Assembly (NCBI RefSeq): GCF_000151665.1
Contig: NW_013171830.1
Location: forward strand, 62,001 to 126,000
DNA from: Blastocystis hominis
Lineage: Eukaryota > Sar > Bigyra > Opalinata > Blastocystidae
DNA length: 64,000 nucleotides
Reading direction: 5' to 3'
The position numbers were made by a program, and so were the translations under genes. Below the pieces are notes generated by a model that saw only the letters and a list, made by a program, of their open reading frames with translations, was not told the DNA's origin and made no database searches. This document shows, in pieces, positions 1-11,095 of this stretch. Position 1 is the stretch's first letter. Every line of letters starts with the position of its first letter.

Positions 1-1834
1 GAAGAGAAGAAAGGAGGAAGCCGAAGCCGAAGCCGAAGCTGAAGCCGAAGCTGAAGCCGATGATGAGAGTGAGAATGAAATTGCCAATCGCGAGCCATCC
101 AATTCATTGGAAGATCGTCTTCGCCCCATCTTCTACGCGCTGCTCAATCTCAAATGGCTTCTGAAATCGCTGGAACAATACAAAGAGAAGGCGGAGCTGC
201 AGCTCCAAGAGATCGTGAGTACGGTCATGACCATCTGTCTTGGACCTGAAAGTCTCACAAACCCGGTCATTCTTCGCCAGTTGCCCCATAAAGATTTCGT
301 AACCACGCTGGACGTTCTCTGCGAGCAGTTCCTGAAGTCTGCTCAGCGGAGTCGTCGCGTTGTAGCAGTGTGTTTGAACATTCTTGCCACGATTCCCACC
401 AAACAAGACAACACAAAATCGAGTTCTGTTGATGATATTTTGGGAGTGGAAGACGTTCTCGCCATCACGGACGCTGAACGAACAGCCTTGCAGCAGCATT
501 TGCAGACGCTCCACACAAGCACGTGGAGTCGGATGCAGCAGCACATCAGCACGATGCTGGATGCGCGAAGTGAGATCCACTCGCAACTACAGATCGATGA
601 GTTGAAGCAGGTGTGGGATCATTGCATGGACTTCGTGAGCGTGGCAGGACGGATTTACAACACGAAGGGAATGCTGTTGCTGCACACTCTCTTGCACCAG
701 GCACGCGATTCTCTCGAATATCTGCACAAAAGCCAGCTACTCATGCTGCAGAATCTTCTCCATGAGGAACTTTGGAAGCCTGCGCTCGTTCCAAGCGCCT
801 TGCAAAACGAACTAACCCACTTGCAGGAAAACCCACGTGTCGACATCTCTTCAGAGTGTGATTTCTAGACGGCGGCGCTGCTTGTTCGCACGTCAACAAC
901 CGACGTAATCTCCGCTCATCCGCGTCTCTTGATCGGATCCCAGTCCTTTTGTGTGACTCATTCGATGCTGGAGTTTGTGAAGATGCTGCTGCATTACCTT
1001 CTCTATGCACGTTCTTTCCAAGGACTCGGTCCTGAGGTCATGCATCGAATTCTGGAACTATTCCGGACGTTTAACACCTCGTCTCGCTCCCTGGTTCTCA
1101 ACGCGGGCGCTGTTTCTCAAGGCTTTCTCAAGCGGATTAGTGCTCGCCACATCGCGCTCGTAACGCAGTGTCTGAGCGCAGCAATGAGTCTGGTGACGGT
1201 CGCTCAAACGTCTTTGGTGCTGTATCTTCCTTCCAAGCAGCACCCCGTGCTGATGCAACTCTCCCAAGGAATGATCGAGCTGTTCGCTGATCACCGCAGC
1301 CAGCTGTTTGAGAAGTTCCCCGAGATAATCAAATCGGTTGCAGAGAAGAGCTGCAGCAATCTCGAAGTAGTTTGAACTGTGCGATGAATGATGATATTAG
1401 TCAGTGGATTGGAGCGAGGCCGTTCCTCCTCCAAGTCCGTACATGGACCAGCTGATCAAAAAGATCGAAGTTCTCTTATCTCAGCTCAAGCCCATTCTTC
1501 CAGACGATCAAATTCAAGTAGAAGGATTCAAAGCGTACTAAGAGTAGACCATTTTCTCTCGGATTCTCTCCGAATTATCTTTGTTTTTCGTTTCTCGGTT
1601 CGAAACTGTGGATCCACAAAGCATTTCGCTTACAGGGCGAGAGAGGTAGGAGCGCAGCATCAGATAGACTGTAGAATTATTGGCGATATTGGATGTCTTT
1701 TGAGCGTATTTCGGGGAATACCGGGAATTGTGGAGCGTGGATTAACCCTTGAAAATGCATTTCGCGATCGCTATGCGATAAAGCAAAAAGAAGAAGAGGA
1801 AGAAGAAGAGGGAAAGTCGTATAATGTTTGTTAG
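1..1834 (+). CDS. VPS54: VPS54-like GARP-complex subunit, C-terminal part
   Basis: The 3' part of a gene entering from the left edge. The protein begins with an acidic Glu/Ala run and continues into an alpha-helical tether domain. The stretch from about 955 to 1366 (HSMLEFVKMLLHY, LFRTFNTSSRSLVLNAGA, LYLPSKQHPVL) matches the conserved C-terminal region of VPS54, a subunit of the GARP complex that tethers endosome-derived vesicles to the trans-Golgi. Reading the protein through requires four GT-AG microintrons: 839-868, 1367-1400, 1518-1547 and 1646-1674 (29-34 nt). After the last intron the conserved tail continues to the end. A TAG lies at 1832-1834, but TGTTTGTT at 1825-1832 starts 4 nt after a T at 1820, so poly(A) addition after that T could create TAA earlier. 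Family assignment is firm; the exact stop is inferred. Confidence 0.85.
839..868 (+). other. 30-nt spliceosomal microintron in VPS54
   Basis: Begins GTCGAC and ends TTTCTAG; it contains the in-frame TAG that otherwise interrupts the protein. Removing it joins ...NPR to TAALLVR in phase. It is representative of the 28-37-nt GT...TAG introns found throughout the host genes here. Confidence 0.8.
1825..1832 (+). promoter_or_regulatory. TGTTTGTT 3'-end (polyadenylation) element of VPS54
   Basis: Octamer TGTTTGTT located 4 nt downstream of a T in codon position 1 (1820). If cleavage occurs after that T, the poly(A) tail completes a UAA stop codon. The same octamer follows most host genes in the window: 6242, 6254, 30616 and 60509 on the plus strand; 39070, 44456, 46000 and 60725 on the minus strand. 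NOL10 has the variant TGTTTCTT at 43942. Confidence 0.65.
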
Positions 1835-2281
1835 ATAGAATTCCGCTAATCTGGATTTACAAAGGTTAAATCAAATGTGGAGCGATGATCTTATAAAGGA
1901 GAGATCGATACAAAACTAGAATCGAGAATCAAGAAAGATTATGCGCTGTGGTAGATAGGATATCACATTGTAATAAGAGAGTATTAAGTTGAAACAAAAA
2001 CAAAGAAGCAGAAGGAGGCTGTGGAATGATGCACTCGAAGCAATTATCGAGATAAGACTCGGAAAAGAATGGAAAAGTGGCTATATAGAAACGAGAAAAG
2101 GGCGTAGAAAGTGTCACATAACATAAAGGTATACAGCAAACAGTAGCAAAAGTAAAGGAAGAACAAAAATACAAAACAAAGAAAGTGAAAAAAGATTAAA
2201 AACACAGACACGCAACCACATCCAATCCAATCCAATCCAGCATAATTCGTTATTCATAAAAGCAAACGAATAAAGCCCTGA
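1835..2281. other. Intergenic between VPS54 and RING gene
   Basis: A purine-rich spacer with no supportable gene. It lies between two convergent genes and contains a short TCCAA tandem near 2220-2238. Confidence 0.5.
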
Positions 2282-3066
2282 TCATTCAACACTGATCTTA
2301 CACACCGGACACCGAATGTCTATTTCCAACCATTGCTTAATACAGCAAGTGTGGTAGCGATGCCCACCTACATCTCACACACAAATGTGAAAGATACAAG
2401 GAAGCTCAGCCGAAAAGGAATTGAAAAGGAAGTCTTCCAAGCAGATAGGGCACTTATCCACTGAGAAATACATATTCTATTTCACAGCCAACTCAAAAAA
2501 CGTACAGTATGTAAATTAGCCAAAAACCTTGAAGAAGCGCAAGCCCTCTTCTTGTTCGCTTCTACTAACTGCAAAAACCTGCGGAAAAGTTCCCAATTCG
2601 TTCTTCCACTTCTTCCATTCCTTGAAAGCAGGGAAGCATCCACGAAAATGCTACTCGTATAGACTCTATAAAGCAACTGATTAAAATTCCCCTGATTTCT
2701 TTCAGAGAAATCGTCTTCCTGCTCTACAGAGTCAATTTCCTCAATTTCCTCGGCAGGATGTATTTCATCCACAGAATCTTCATCAGAAAAGTCTTCCACA
2801 TATTCCTCCTCTTCAGAGTGGAGTTGTTCCATATGGTTGTCATAGGAAGCGCTATAATCGAATGCCCATATCGTTTTTTGAGTCAATAATGGAGAAGGAG
2901 AAGTAGGAACAGTACTAGGATCAATATGCAGGGAATCTGGGAGTATGCTGTGTACAAACGGTCCCAGTCCTCCATTAGGGACACTACATTCGAACTCGTA
3001 ATCCATCTTTCCTAAACAAGGAAAAAGTGTGAAACTCCCAGCATCATTTTGAACTAATTTCAGCAT
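2282..3066 (-). CDS. Acidic protein with C-terminal RING-H2 zinc finger (putative E3 ubiquitin ligase)
   Basis: The first exon (ATG at 3066) encodes a roughly 190-residue region with no recognised domain and a strongly acidic stretch (runs of E/D around residues 75-120). Two further exons encode a complete RING-H2 finger near the C-terminus: CPICLEDF, then an intron of 30 nt inside LPC-GHRYHTCC, then CPVCK, ending at TGA 2282-2284. The cysteine/histidine spacing (C-x2-C ... C-x-H-x2-H/C-x2-C ... C-x2-C) is intact after splicing; without splicing, a TAG interrupts the finger. The intron joining the acidic exon to the finger is about 41 nt and is the least certain part. RING-H2 proteins usually recruit E2 enzymes and ubiquitinate substrates; the substrate here is unknown. 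No TGTTTGTT is seen downstream. Confidence 0.7.
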
Positions 3067-3931
3067 TTGAATGAACTGGCAAAGTGGAATAATCTGTGTG
3101 ATCGAAGTGAAGGTTGGTAGGAAGTGATTGTTGAGGAAATAAGTTGAATCAAGGTTTTTGAGGGATAGAAGTGTTTGAATCGTGCAATGGAATCATAATA
3201 ACAACAGAGAGCATTACAGGGATTGCTTTAGTTTGTGAGAAGCCTTTGATAGCTTGAGTTATCTTCAACAAGCTTATCCGGATGTGAATCACCCTTATAG
3301 TCTAATAGTAATTCCATAATAGGATATTTTGAGCAATCAAATGAAAATGGTAAGGTTATAACTAGAGTTCATCATTCTATTGTTTATCACAATAGCGTGC
3401 TCGTTTTTATAAGTCAATGATCATATACATAGTAGCTATTTTTTTAATGTAAAATGAGTTAAACTAAGAAATATGGATGTTGGTCGAATTCGTTGTTTTT
3501 TTTGTACTAATAGCAAAATAGAACGACAGTAAAACTAAGAAATATGGAGTGTTCAAGCTAGGATAAGCTTGCCCAATAGATCACGTCATAGTAGGATTCT
3601 GAGTTTTTGATTATTTGTATTATTGTTAACCGTGTATATATATGAAGAGAATTCCTTGAGTTAGTTTTGTATGAAATAGCCGGAAAGGTTCTGAATTCTA
3701 AATGATATTTATCTATTATTTGGTATTTGTGACATTGATGATGATAGGTTTGTTTTAGATGTTTGTAAATGATTTTGAACTCCACTTATGGCTGATGGAT
3801 AGATTAGGGACTTTATTAAAAACTATGGCTTGCAATGGATGGAATGGAAAGGCAAAATGGCATTTGGAAAAAGGGATTGATATCATACCAATTTGTAAAC
3901 TACTATACAATTGAAGGAATAAAGATATATA
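3067..3931. other. AT-rich intergenic region left of repeat A
   Basis: AT-rich sequence without a convincing ORF or RNA gene. It ends in an (AT)n run (3922-3936) that abuts the start of the duplicated segment. Confidence 0.5.
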
Positions 3932-4259
3932 TATATGTAATTATTATAAGGATTTAAATGATATAATAAAAATAGGGGTATGAAACAAATTAAAGCCATT
4001 TTACTGCAAATTCACTACTAAATCATATGATCCGTTCAAATACTATGTAAGACGATCATCTTCTTATTACTTTCCAATAACCACTATTTCCACGACCCTA
4101 CACAAAAAGGGACACATTGTTTAATAAGCAGGCTCTTTCTATGTATGATATGTATTGCATATAACAACGCTTTGTTAAAAGCATCATATAAATAGTTAAC
4201 GAACTATAACAAACTGGAAAGCTTGTTAATCAAAATACTTTTAATTGACATCCCAAATC

Positions 4260-6163
4260 ATGGATTCTAACAGTAGGAACAACGAATATGTGATAAAAAT
4301 TAGATGGACTGCAAACTCTTAAGGGAGGCGAGTTTCTCCTGGATGGCTACATTACTCTTGGTGAGCAAAAGGAGATCACTTTTGGTGGCTCCAAATACAC
4401 TCTCCAATGCTTTGAAGGGGATCACGAAGACGAATATCTTTTGAAGAAAGATCAGAAAGTCTGCTTATTCCAGAATGGAGTACTCAAGATGATATATGAA
4501 GAAGAAGCGGACGGAGCTCAAATCGGAGAGTTCACGAGGTTTGAGAATGGTTGTGTTTCCTTTGTCCAGTCATTTGATGACATATTGGATAACCGCAATT
4601 TCAACCGGATAGTAAACCATGTGAACGGGAAACGGATGGAAATCTATTCTCATGACAGTGACAAATTGATGTATCATGGAGAATTCAATGAGAGACGTGA
4701 GAGAGAAGGATGGGGTATCCAATACGATGAGACATCGGGAAGAATGTTGTTGGAAGGAATATGGAAGGGTAACAAATTGGTGGAGATCATCCGTAAAATC
4801 GAAGGGACCATTATGATCGAGTTTAAACGAAATGGAAATAACACAACCGCCTCTAATCGAGTTCCCTTTTATGTGGGTGAATTCATTTATGATGAATCGA
4901 AAGAATCGTTTATTCGAAATGGTCGAGGATACTGGATCGATGAAGAAACTCGGATTGCTACTCGCGAAGTGGAATGGAAAGATGGAGTGGAAGTGAGTGG
5001 AAGAGATCTCTATGATGGATGGTACACTCGATCCACAACTCCAAAACCCAAACCCAAACCCAAACCCAAACCCAAACCCGCTCCGATGCCTGTGCCTGCT
5101 CCTGCTCCTGCTCCTGCTCCAAAACGCGAAGAACCTGCTCCAAAACGCGAAGAACCTGCTCCAAAACGCGAAGAACCTGCTCCTCTTCGATTCAGCGTCA
5201 CTGGATCTACAAAATGGACCGATGTGAGTTTGCAAGTGACCGATTTGACGATTTCATCGAATTGCTGTAACGATTTGAATGCATTGGATCTGAATCGATT
5301 CGAGTGGCTACGATCTATCGAAATCGGCAATGAATGCTTTGGATCAGTGCAAACATTCAAAATCGATGGATTGAATCGATTGAAATCTATCAAAATCGGA
5401 AACAATTCATTCACTCAGAGAAAGAATGATGAAGAGGAAAATGAAAATGAAAATGGCGATAGTGAATCGAAATCATTCCACATATTGAATTGTGGATCAT
5501 TGAAATCCATTCAAATTGGTGAATACAGTTTCAGTGATTTTGCTGGAGACTTTGAATTGAGCAATCTACCACAATTACAATCCATTCAAATTGGGACAAT
5601 TGGAAATGATTCAAGCAATTTCTTGTATAGTTCATTTGAGATTCGAGGTATCGATATGATATTGAATATTTGAATGATGCATAGATCTTCCAAATCTACA
5701 ATCCATTACATTAGGTGATTTTGCATTCGCTGGTTCCCTATCGACAATAATTGAAAGTATTGAATGAATTCGAATGAAATGATTGATGTAGATCTTCCAT
5801 CATTACAATCCATTCGACTCGGTTGGTGTGTACTTCATGGAATAAATGTTGATTCATGCTCATTGACACTTCGAAGTAATAATGAATTGATTGGTTATGA
5901 TTTGCTTTGTAGATCTTCCAAATCTAACATCAATAACTTCGGTAAAATGGAGTTTCCAATATCCTCGTGTAGTGACATTGGAAAGTATTTCTGAATATTG
6001 AATATTGATAGTATTTAGATATTCCAAATCTTCAAAATGTCAAGCTACCTTATTCATTCCAGAAAGTTCGATCGAAATCAATTTCGAGTATAGTTTGATT
6101 AATTTGATTTGATTTATAGATGTTTCCTCCATTCTCGCTGATCTTGTCGAAATCGATGAGTAA
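4260..6163 (+). CDS. MORN-like / proline-rich / leucine-rich-repeat protein, copy A
   Basis: Start ATG at 4260; a 34-nt intron (4290-4323) joins MDSNSRNNEY to GGEFLLDGYITLG. The large second exon (4324-5647) has MORN-like segments (MYHGEFNERREREGWGIQY, LLEGIWKGN, YVGEFIYDES), then a (KP)n/(AP)n/KREEPAP low-complexity linker, then LRRs of the form L-x-S-I-x-I-G. Five further introns follow: 5648-5684, 5757-5791, 5876-5912, 5985-6018 and 6088-6119 (32-37 nt). Each downstream exon encodes about one LRR beginning NLP/DLP and enters in the same phase; the stop is TAA at 6161-6163. MORN motifs usually bind membranes or lipids and LRRs bind proteins, so a scaffold role is possible, but the function is unknown. 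TGTTTGTT occurs twice downstream (6242, 6254). The LRR part is homologous to the C-terminus of the atlastin-like gene at 35041-38719. Confidence 0.75.
5041..5182 (+). repeat. Tandem coding repeats (KP)n, (AP)n and (KREEPAP)n
   Basis: AAACCC hexamers encode Lys-Pro dipeptides, followed by CCTGCT repeats (Pro-Ala) and three 21-nt units encoding KREEPAP. In copy B the corresponding tract (about 29418-29549) has fewer KP hexamers and APKP units instead of KREEPAP triplication, so this tract changes by repeat slippage. Confidence 0.85.
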
Positions 6164-7625
6164 TTCCAGCATTGGATCTACACAAATCACTCCATTCCAT
6201 TCCAATCCATTCAATGATCATTGTATATTCAATGCTTACTTTGTTTGTTTCTTTGTTTGTTCCAAACCCCTTACCATTATTCTTTGGTCATTGATTTAGG
6301 ATCCAATCATCGATTGACTCTTTTCCATCATCACAACCCAGATTGGTTTAGCTAGCATGTTCCAATCCTTCTTGTAACGATGTTAAGAATGAAAATAAAG
6401 AATTTATGAAAAATGAAAAAGCCAAACTAATACTATCCAGTATAGTTCAGTGTTCAAAATAAAAATGTGTTATACTGGACAAATCACTAAATTCTGAATG
6501 ATTGAATTGAGACTATCAAGTGTATGAACGGATAGTCTCAAAAAATAGTTATCTATACTAATTTGAATAATGATAATAGAAAGGACATTATATTCCATTC
6601 ATTGTTTTTATTCGATTTACATGGTTTGAATGAGAATATACTTATTTGAAATGAGTTATGTAGTAAACTATTGATTTTGGAAGTAGTTAAGATTTGTATT
6701 ATTTCGTTCAATATTTATAGTAGATTAATCAACAATCAGATGGATTGATACATAGATAGAGAGTATAGTAAAAAACGATTGATATGAATTGTGTTATGGA
6801 GACCATTTTAATACTGACTGTAACATACTTCATCACATGAATCAAATATCAGTTTTGTCTGATCTATTCCATATTCAAACCGATACATTCACATTCAATA
6901 GCCACCTATTATAGCTATTATTACTCTATTATTGTATTGTTAGTGAAAAAGTGCGCTGTTCGTTGTTCACCTCGAACCTATTAGAAAGAAACACAATGAT
7001 ACCTGTATTCTATTTCCTACATTAATTCGGTCACATCCAACCGTTCATTGATTTCGATATACTTATTGTTTCAGATTTACGTCATATATGCATTACTAAC
7101 TAAATTTTCTTGTTATGCCCTAACGAATAAACTTGTTCATCATAATCACACTTTTTGTACTGTCTTTCATTCTCTTCTTTCTTTGTGTTATGAATAAGAT
7201 ATGATAGCGATTGCTGTTTCTTTTCTTTTCTTTTCAAACAGTGATTCATAATTGTTTGTACATTTGTAATGACTTTTGCATAATCAGTATAGTAGTAGGT
7301 CTCATAGTAAAGTGCTGTACCCAATCTGTTGGTGTATCACACATTATGTCAGGTGTTATATCCGTTTTTCACTACTCACAATCACAGACTACACAATTTT
7401 AATGAAGTATGTCTACTTGGTTGTTATTTTCAATTCTAAACATTGATTATTTTAATGTCTGTATTTCTGACTTGTTTCATTGTAGTTACCTAAATATACA
7501 TCACTGATAAAACAACTTCACTGTTATTTGATGACTTCTTAACTGAAAGCGTTGCTTTTCAAGCATATTTTGAATTACCATTTACAGATCGATTTTCTCA
7601 ATGCAAACAATTATAATAGCCACAA
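6164..7625. other. Non-coding tail of repeat A
   Basis: AT-rich sequence containing the two TGTTTGTT 3'-end elements of the MORN/LRR gene. The last 600 bp are nearly identical to copy B (31390-31996) although I see no gene in them. A 74-codon open frame on the minus strand (7100-7324) is present in both copies but has no recognisable content. Confidence 0.5.
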
Positions 7626-7707
7626 GTAGTTAGTAAATGACGTGAAATGCGCGAAAACCTTTTCGGCCCTTTTTCTGCCAATGTGGTAATTGTCTGCCCT
7701 TTATATT
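7624..7707 (+). repeat. Left terminal inverted repeat of the Polinton
   Basis: Begins AAGTAGTTAGTAAATGACG and includes GCGCGAAAACCTTTTCGG and TGTCTGCCCTTTATA. The reverse complement of 28231-28311 matches over about 80 bp with roughly 85% identity and one or two 1-nt gaps. The first two bases (AA) are also the last bases of repeat A, so the exact edge is ambiguous by 2 nt. Confidence 0.9.
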
Positions 7708-7727
7708 ATGGTAAAGAGAGAAAGACC

Positions 7728-8411
7728 ATGCACTACTCTATGCTTATTCAAGGCTCACCCACCAACGGCTCATTCACTTAGATCAATCCGTACAAGTACA
7801 AGAATCCTTACATCACTTCCATGACTGTCCTGTTTCGACCCAAGGATGCCCAGGCTATGTTCAACAATGTGGACACGACGAACAATGTTACGAATTCGAA
7901 TGACGAGAAGGTAACAATCCCTGCTGGTTATTACACGATCAGTGAGATCATTGCCTTGCTCAATACCATGACCGATACCACATTCTCCATATCGACGAAT
8001 GCCTCATCGTTCGGCTGTATCTGGATTCAGTCTCCACACACGATTGACATCACGGATGCACCTGACATTCGTGAGATCCTCGGCTTCGATGGACGAACGG
8101 TCATTCTACCTGCTTCGTTCAGTGGATCGAACGTGATTGATATCACGCGAAATCGACAAGTGATTCAGGTCTACTCGACGATCGTGCGATCATCAGACCT
8201 GAAGATTGCCAACCAGAACAACAACCTGCTCACCACGATGATCATTGACGATCCAACGGCTGACTATGTGCGAACTGTGGAAGACATCTGCATTCCAATG
8301 ATCACTCGGTTTGATCAATTGATGTTCGTCTTCCGCGATATGGATGGCAAGATGATGCGACTGAACGGCGAATTCGAACTCCAGTTGACGATAGAAGACG
8401 TGATGGAGTAA
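7728..8411 (+). CDS. Polinton structural protein, paralogue 1, interrupted by in-frame TAG at 7779-7781
   Basis: The frame opened by ATG 7728 runs to TAA 8409-8411 with one internal TAG at 7779; the next ATG is at 7821. The sequence straight after the TAG (NPYKYKNPYITSM) aligns with the N-terminal strand of the neighbouring paralogue (NPLSFDQCYISSV), so the stop lies inside the domain rather than before it. The protein carries a recurring Polinton module: an IPAGYYTISEI-type motif, then a DAPDIREILGF-type motif, then a C-terminal half with RQVIQVYSTIV. Related proteins occur in Polintons of many eukaryotes and are presumably virion components (minor capsid or penton-like); the exact role is not established. 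No TATA box stands out upstream. Whether the TAG is read through or marks decay cannot be told from sequence alone. Confidence 0.65.
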
Positions 8412-8447
8412 GTGCCTTCATCGATTGCCTCTGCGAACCAGTTCTCC

Positions 8448-10766
8448 ATGATCGAAGTGTTCGGCAATACCACCAAGAAGGAAGTGAAGCTGGACAATCC
8501 TCTGTCGTTCGACCAGTGCTACATCTCGTCTGTGTCGTTGTATACGGACTTCGTGTTGCACAACGTGCCGACTGATCAAATGGTGCTAATCAATGCTGGC
8601 GCTACGATTCAAGAGATCGCGATACCACGCGGTGCATACGACATCGAAACGATCATTGCAAAGTTGAATGCTAGTGATGCCCTGTTCGAATTGGTGTATA
8701 GCGGTGAGAATGCGTTTCACATCACGGTAGATCACTTTTACATGATTGATTTCACGAATGCACCAGAGATCAGGTCGATCCTTGGATTCGAATCGGACAT
8801 CTTGGTGAAAGGAGTGGATAACCCGAAGCGCTACTACCTGTCTTCCTCGTGTAATCACGTGGTTGTTACTGACAGCAGGGAATCGCACATGTTGACATTG
8901 CCTGTCGGTTACTACACGTTCTCCGAGTTCATCGAGGCTGTCGGTACTGAAATGGTGAAAGTGCTTCCACTCACATCCATGACGATCGAGAATGATCATG
9001 TTCGCTTCAATGTCCAAGCAGACGGATGGTATTTCAATCGATCCAGTGTTGACACGACGATCAATGGTTTTGGTTGGACTCCATGGTTCAAATTGGCATC
9101 AACGGTACGCAATCTGTGCATCGAACGACCTGTGGAAGCTTCGTTCAACCCTGAAAGCGATTCACCACCTGATATGACGAATGATCAAGGTATTGGTGGT
9201 CATGCATACCTCGATCCATGCTATGTCGAGTATGACTGGCAATTGCGCACGAATACATCCTTCTTCATACTGAAGCCAGAAGTAACGTACACGATGACGA
9301 ATAGTGATGGTTCATTGTTCGATTCTGGCACATTCTACGTAACGGAAGACACGGATACACTGATGTCATTGGAAACACTCAGGAACTCGTGCTTATCAAA
9401 GTTGAATGCGAAGTACCAACAGGCACGTGATATCACATCATCGCACCAGGAAGCCATTGCATGGATTGGTGGCAAAGCAGATGATAGAGTAACGTGGACT
9501 GCGAAAGCTTACGCGCCTGATCTCGAGTTTGACATGACAGCTGAGAGCATAAATGTGCCCATAACGATTAACGAGGATAAGCGAGGTGGGTCATTCGGGC
9601 CATTGTACTCCAAGGACAGTGTGTACAACGATAGTGTCTGGGTTGATACCACACATCTCGTACTGTCTTACGAGGGATACGACAAGACATCGAGTGTGAC
9701 AATCGAACGAGGAAAATACACTGCTTTGCAAATCGCGCAGATAGTGGCTGATGGTTTCAATGCTATCGATGGTTATCGCGTCATGGCTCGAGAAATACAT
9801 CGTGGTCTAGCACAGAATGGACCTCGTTCAAATGCTCACCCTGATATGCGAATTATATCCAATGACAACCCATACTTGCCATTGAAACCAGGATTGACTC
9901 GTAGAATCGATTTCACCTTGCATCGCAATTACTACATCAGGATGCCCGAGTTGACATCACCTTACGAGTTTGCGATGGCAAACATCGATGGTCTGAATGT
10001 GACGAATATGATCAAAGGTAGTACATATTCCGATCGTGCTGTGTCATTTGACTTCATACAACCGACACGTGTTACGTATGTGAGGAATGATGAAGTTGTT
10101 GTTCCATCATTGGCTACCTTCGTTGACTGGGAACAATCTGAGTCGTACACGGCTAACACGACGATTCGCTTCCCGTACGGAATGATGACACTGGACGATA
10201 GTGCTGCCGAGACTGTCATTACATACACGACTGACATTCAGACATTCACGTAGACCATACCATCACGATTGACACAGGCTGACATGATATGGCACTTGAA
10301 CCAGTGTTTTGATTCGGCTGTACTGAACATACGATGGAAAGCTGAGTCAGATGGGTACTACATTCACGCTGACTATGTGTTCTCGTTGAGTGGTAACCTG
10401 GGAACCATAGTTCCTGCTTCAGGATCGCAATCGCATACATGGCGTATCCCTTTCGACGATGGTGTGTACTATGCCAACTATGGTCCAATGGTTGCCGAGT
10501 ATCCTGTCGATATCACGAACGGTCTATCGAACATACAGCTGTATTGCAACATCGTGAAAAGCAAGACGATACCACTGCTTGCGAATGTCCCGATGGACAG
10601 CTTGTACAAGAATTACTTCTACAAGAATCGCATGTTGGTACCATGTTCTGAATTGCTTGATCGCATCGTGTATGAACTGAAGGATGAAAATGGTGACCCG
10701 CTATCGTTCATTGGTAACGTGTACCTGCTGATCGGATTCACCGTTTCAGGAGGAAATAATAAATGA
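8448..10766 (+). CDS. Large multi-module Polinton structural protein, paralogue 2, with in-frame TAG at 10251-10253
   Basis: The start is taken at ATG 8448 (MIEVFGNTTKKEVKL), which resembles the N-termini of the neighbouring paralogues. The frame is open to TAG 10251 (about 600 codons) and continues in the same frame without an ATG to TGA 10764-10766. The module IPRGAYDIETIIAKLN / NAPEIRSILGFE appears first, then further copies (LPVGYYTFSEFIEAV; VTIERGKYTALQIAQIV), and the last copy (TIPSRLTQADMIWHLNQ) begins immediately after the TAG. The C-terminal part (NGLSNIQLYCNIV ... ELKDENGDPLSF ... VYLLIGFTV) matches the ends of paralogues 1 and 3, so the full-length product would be about 770 residues. 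Probably a repetitive capsid or penton-like structural protein. The last codons overlap the next start as ATGA. Confidence 0.65.
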
Positions 10767-11095
10767 ATCTAGTGTTCAACATTGCTCGAACGTACGAACA
10801 TGAATTCACAAGTAACAATCTCATCAAAAGCGACATGGTAATCGATCGGATATCGATGAAGGGAGAATCGCCTGGCACCTGCCTTGTCCTTGATCGAGTG
10901 AACAACATGCAAGAACGACGACAGTCTCCGTTGGTTGTACTGAACGAGGAGTACACGGAGAATGCGCACATGAACGTCGTGGTACCCAAAAGTCGCAAAT
11001 GGTCATTCTCGTTGACCGATAAGACCGGTGCAACGATTGTCTTACCAATGCCGATTACAGTGTGCATTCACTTCCATGTTCTCCAAAGTAAATGA
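10763..11095 (+). CDS. Small Polinton protein (110 aa), partial paralogue of the structural family
   Basis: ATG 10763 overlaps the TGA of the preceding gene as ATGA, and its own TGA overlaps the next ATG (11092) in the same way. The N-terminus (MNLVFNIARTYEHEFTSNNLIKS) resembles those of paralogues 1-3 (a short strand, then a conserved turn), but the G-Y-Y and LGF modules are absent. It may be a truncated paralogue retained as a small virion protein, or one strand-swapped subunit. The overlaps suggest coupled translation from a shared transcript. Function unknown. Confidence 0.6.
   Translation: MNLVFNIARTYEHEFTSNNLIKSDMVIDRISMKGESPGTCLVLDRVNNMQERRQSPLVVLNEEYTENAHMNVVVPKSRKWSFSLTDKTGATIVLPMPITVCIHFHVLQSK

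Larger units (their letters stand above)
3932..7625 (+). repeat. Direct repeat copy A (3.69 kb) flanking the Polinton on the left
   Basis: Starts at TATATGTAATTATTATAAGG and ends at ...ATAATAGCCACAA. The same sequence recurs in the same orientation at 28312-31996, immediately after the Polinton. By eye the two copies are about 98% identical near the ends and more diverged, with indels, in the low-complexity and LRR coding parts. Copy A ends exactly at the left terminus of the Polinton and copy B begins exactly at its right terminus. The segment contains one complete host-type gene (4260-6163) and about 1.4 kb of AT-rich non-coding DNA. It lacks any LTR hallmark, reverse transcriptase or transposase. 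Confidence 0.9.

Noticed and set aside
4570-5414. Antisense and shifted frames over the KP/AP linkers (also 28950-29791)
   Set aside because: Repetitive Trp/Val, Gly/Ala and Ser/Arg frames caused by the tandem hexamers of the real gene.
7100-7324. 74-codon minus-strand frame conserved in both repeat copies
   Set aside because: Its conservation is no higher than that of the surrounding non-coding repeat; Lys/Tyr/Asn-rich composition expected of AT-rich DNA; no start context or domain.
8409-8447. TAA at 8409 as a sixth bypassed stop
   Set aside because: The upstream protein ends with the C-terminal strand typical of its paralogues and the next gene has a natural ATG start at 8448, so this is a true gene boundary. 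A 34-nt GTAAGT...CAG segment there would shift into a stop.
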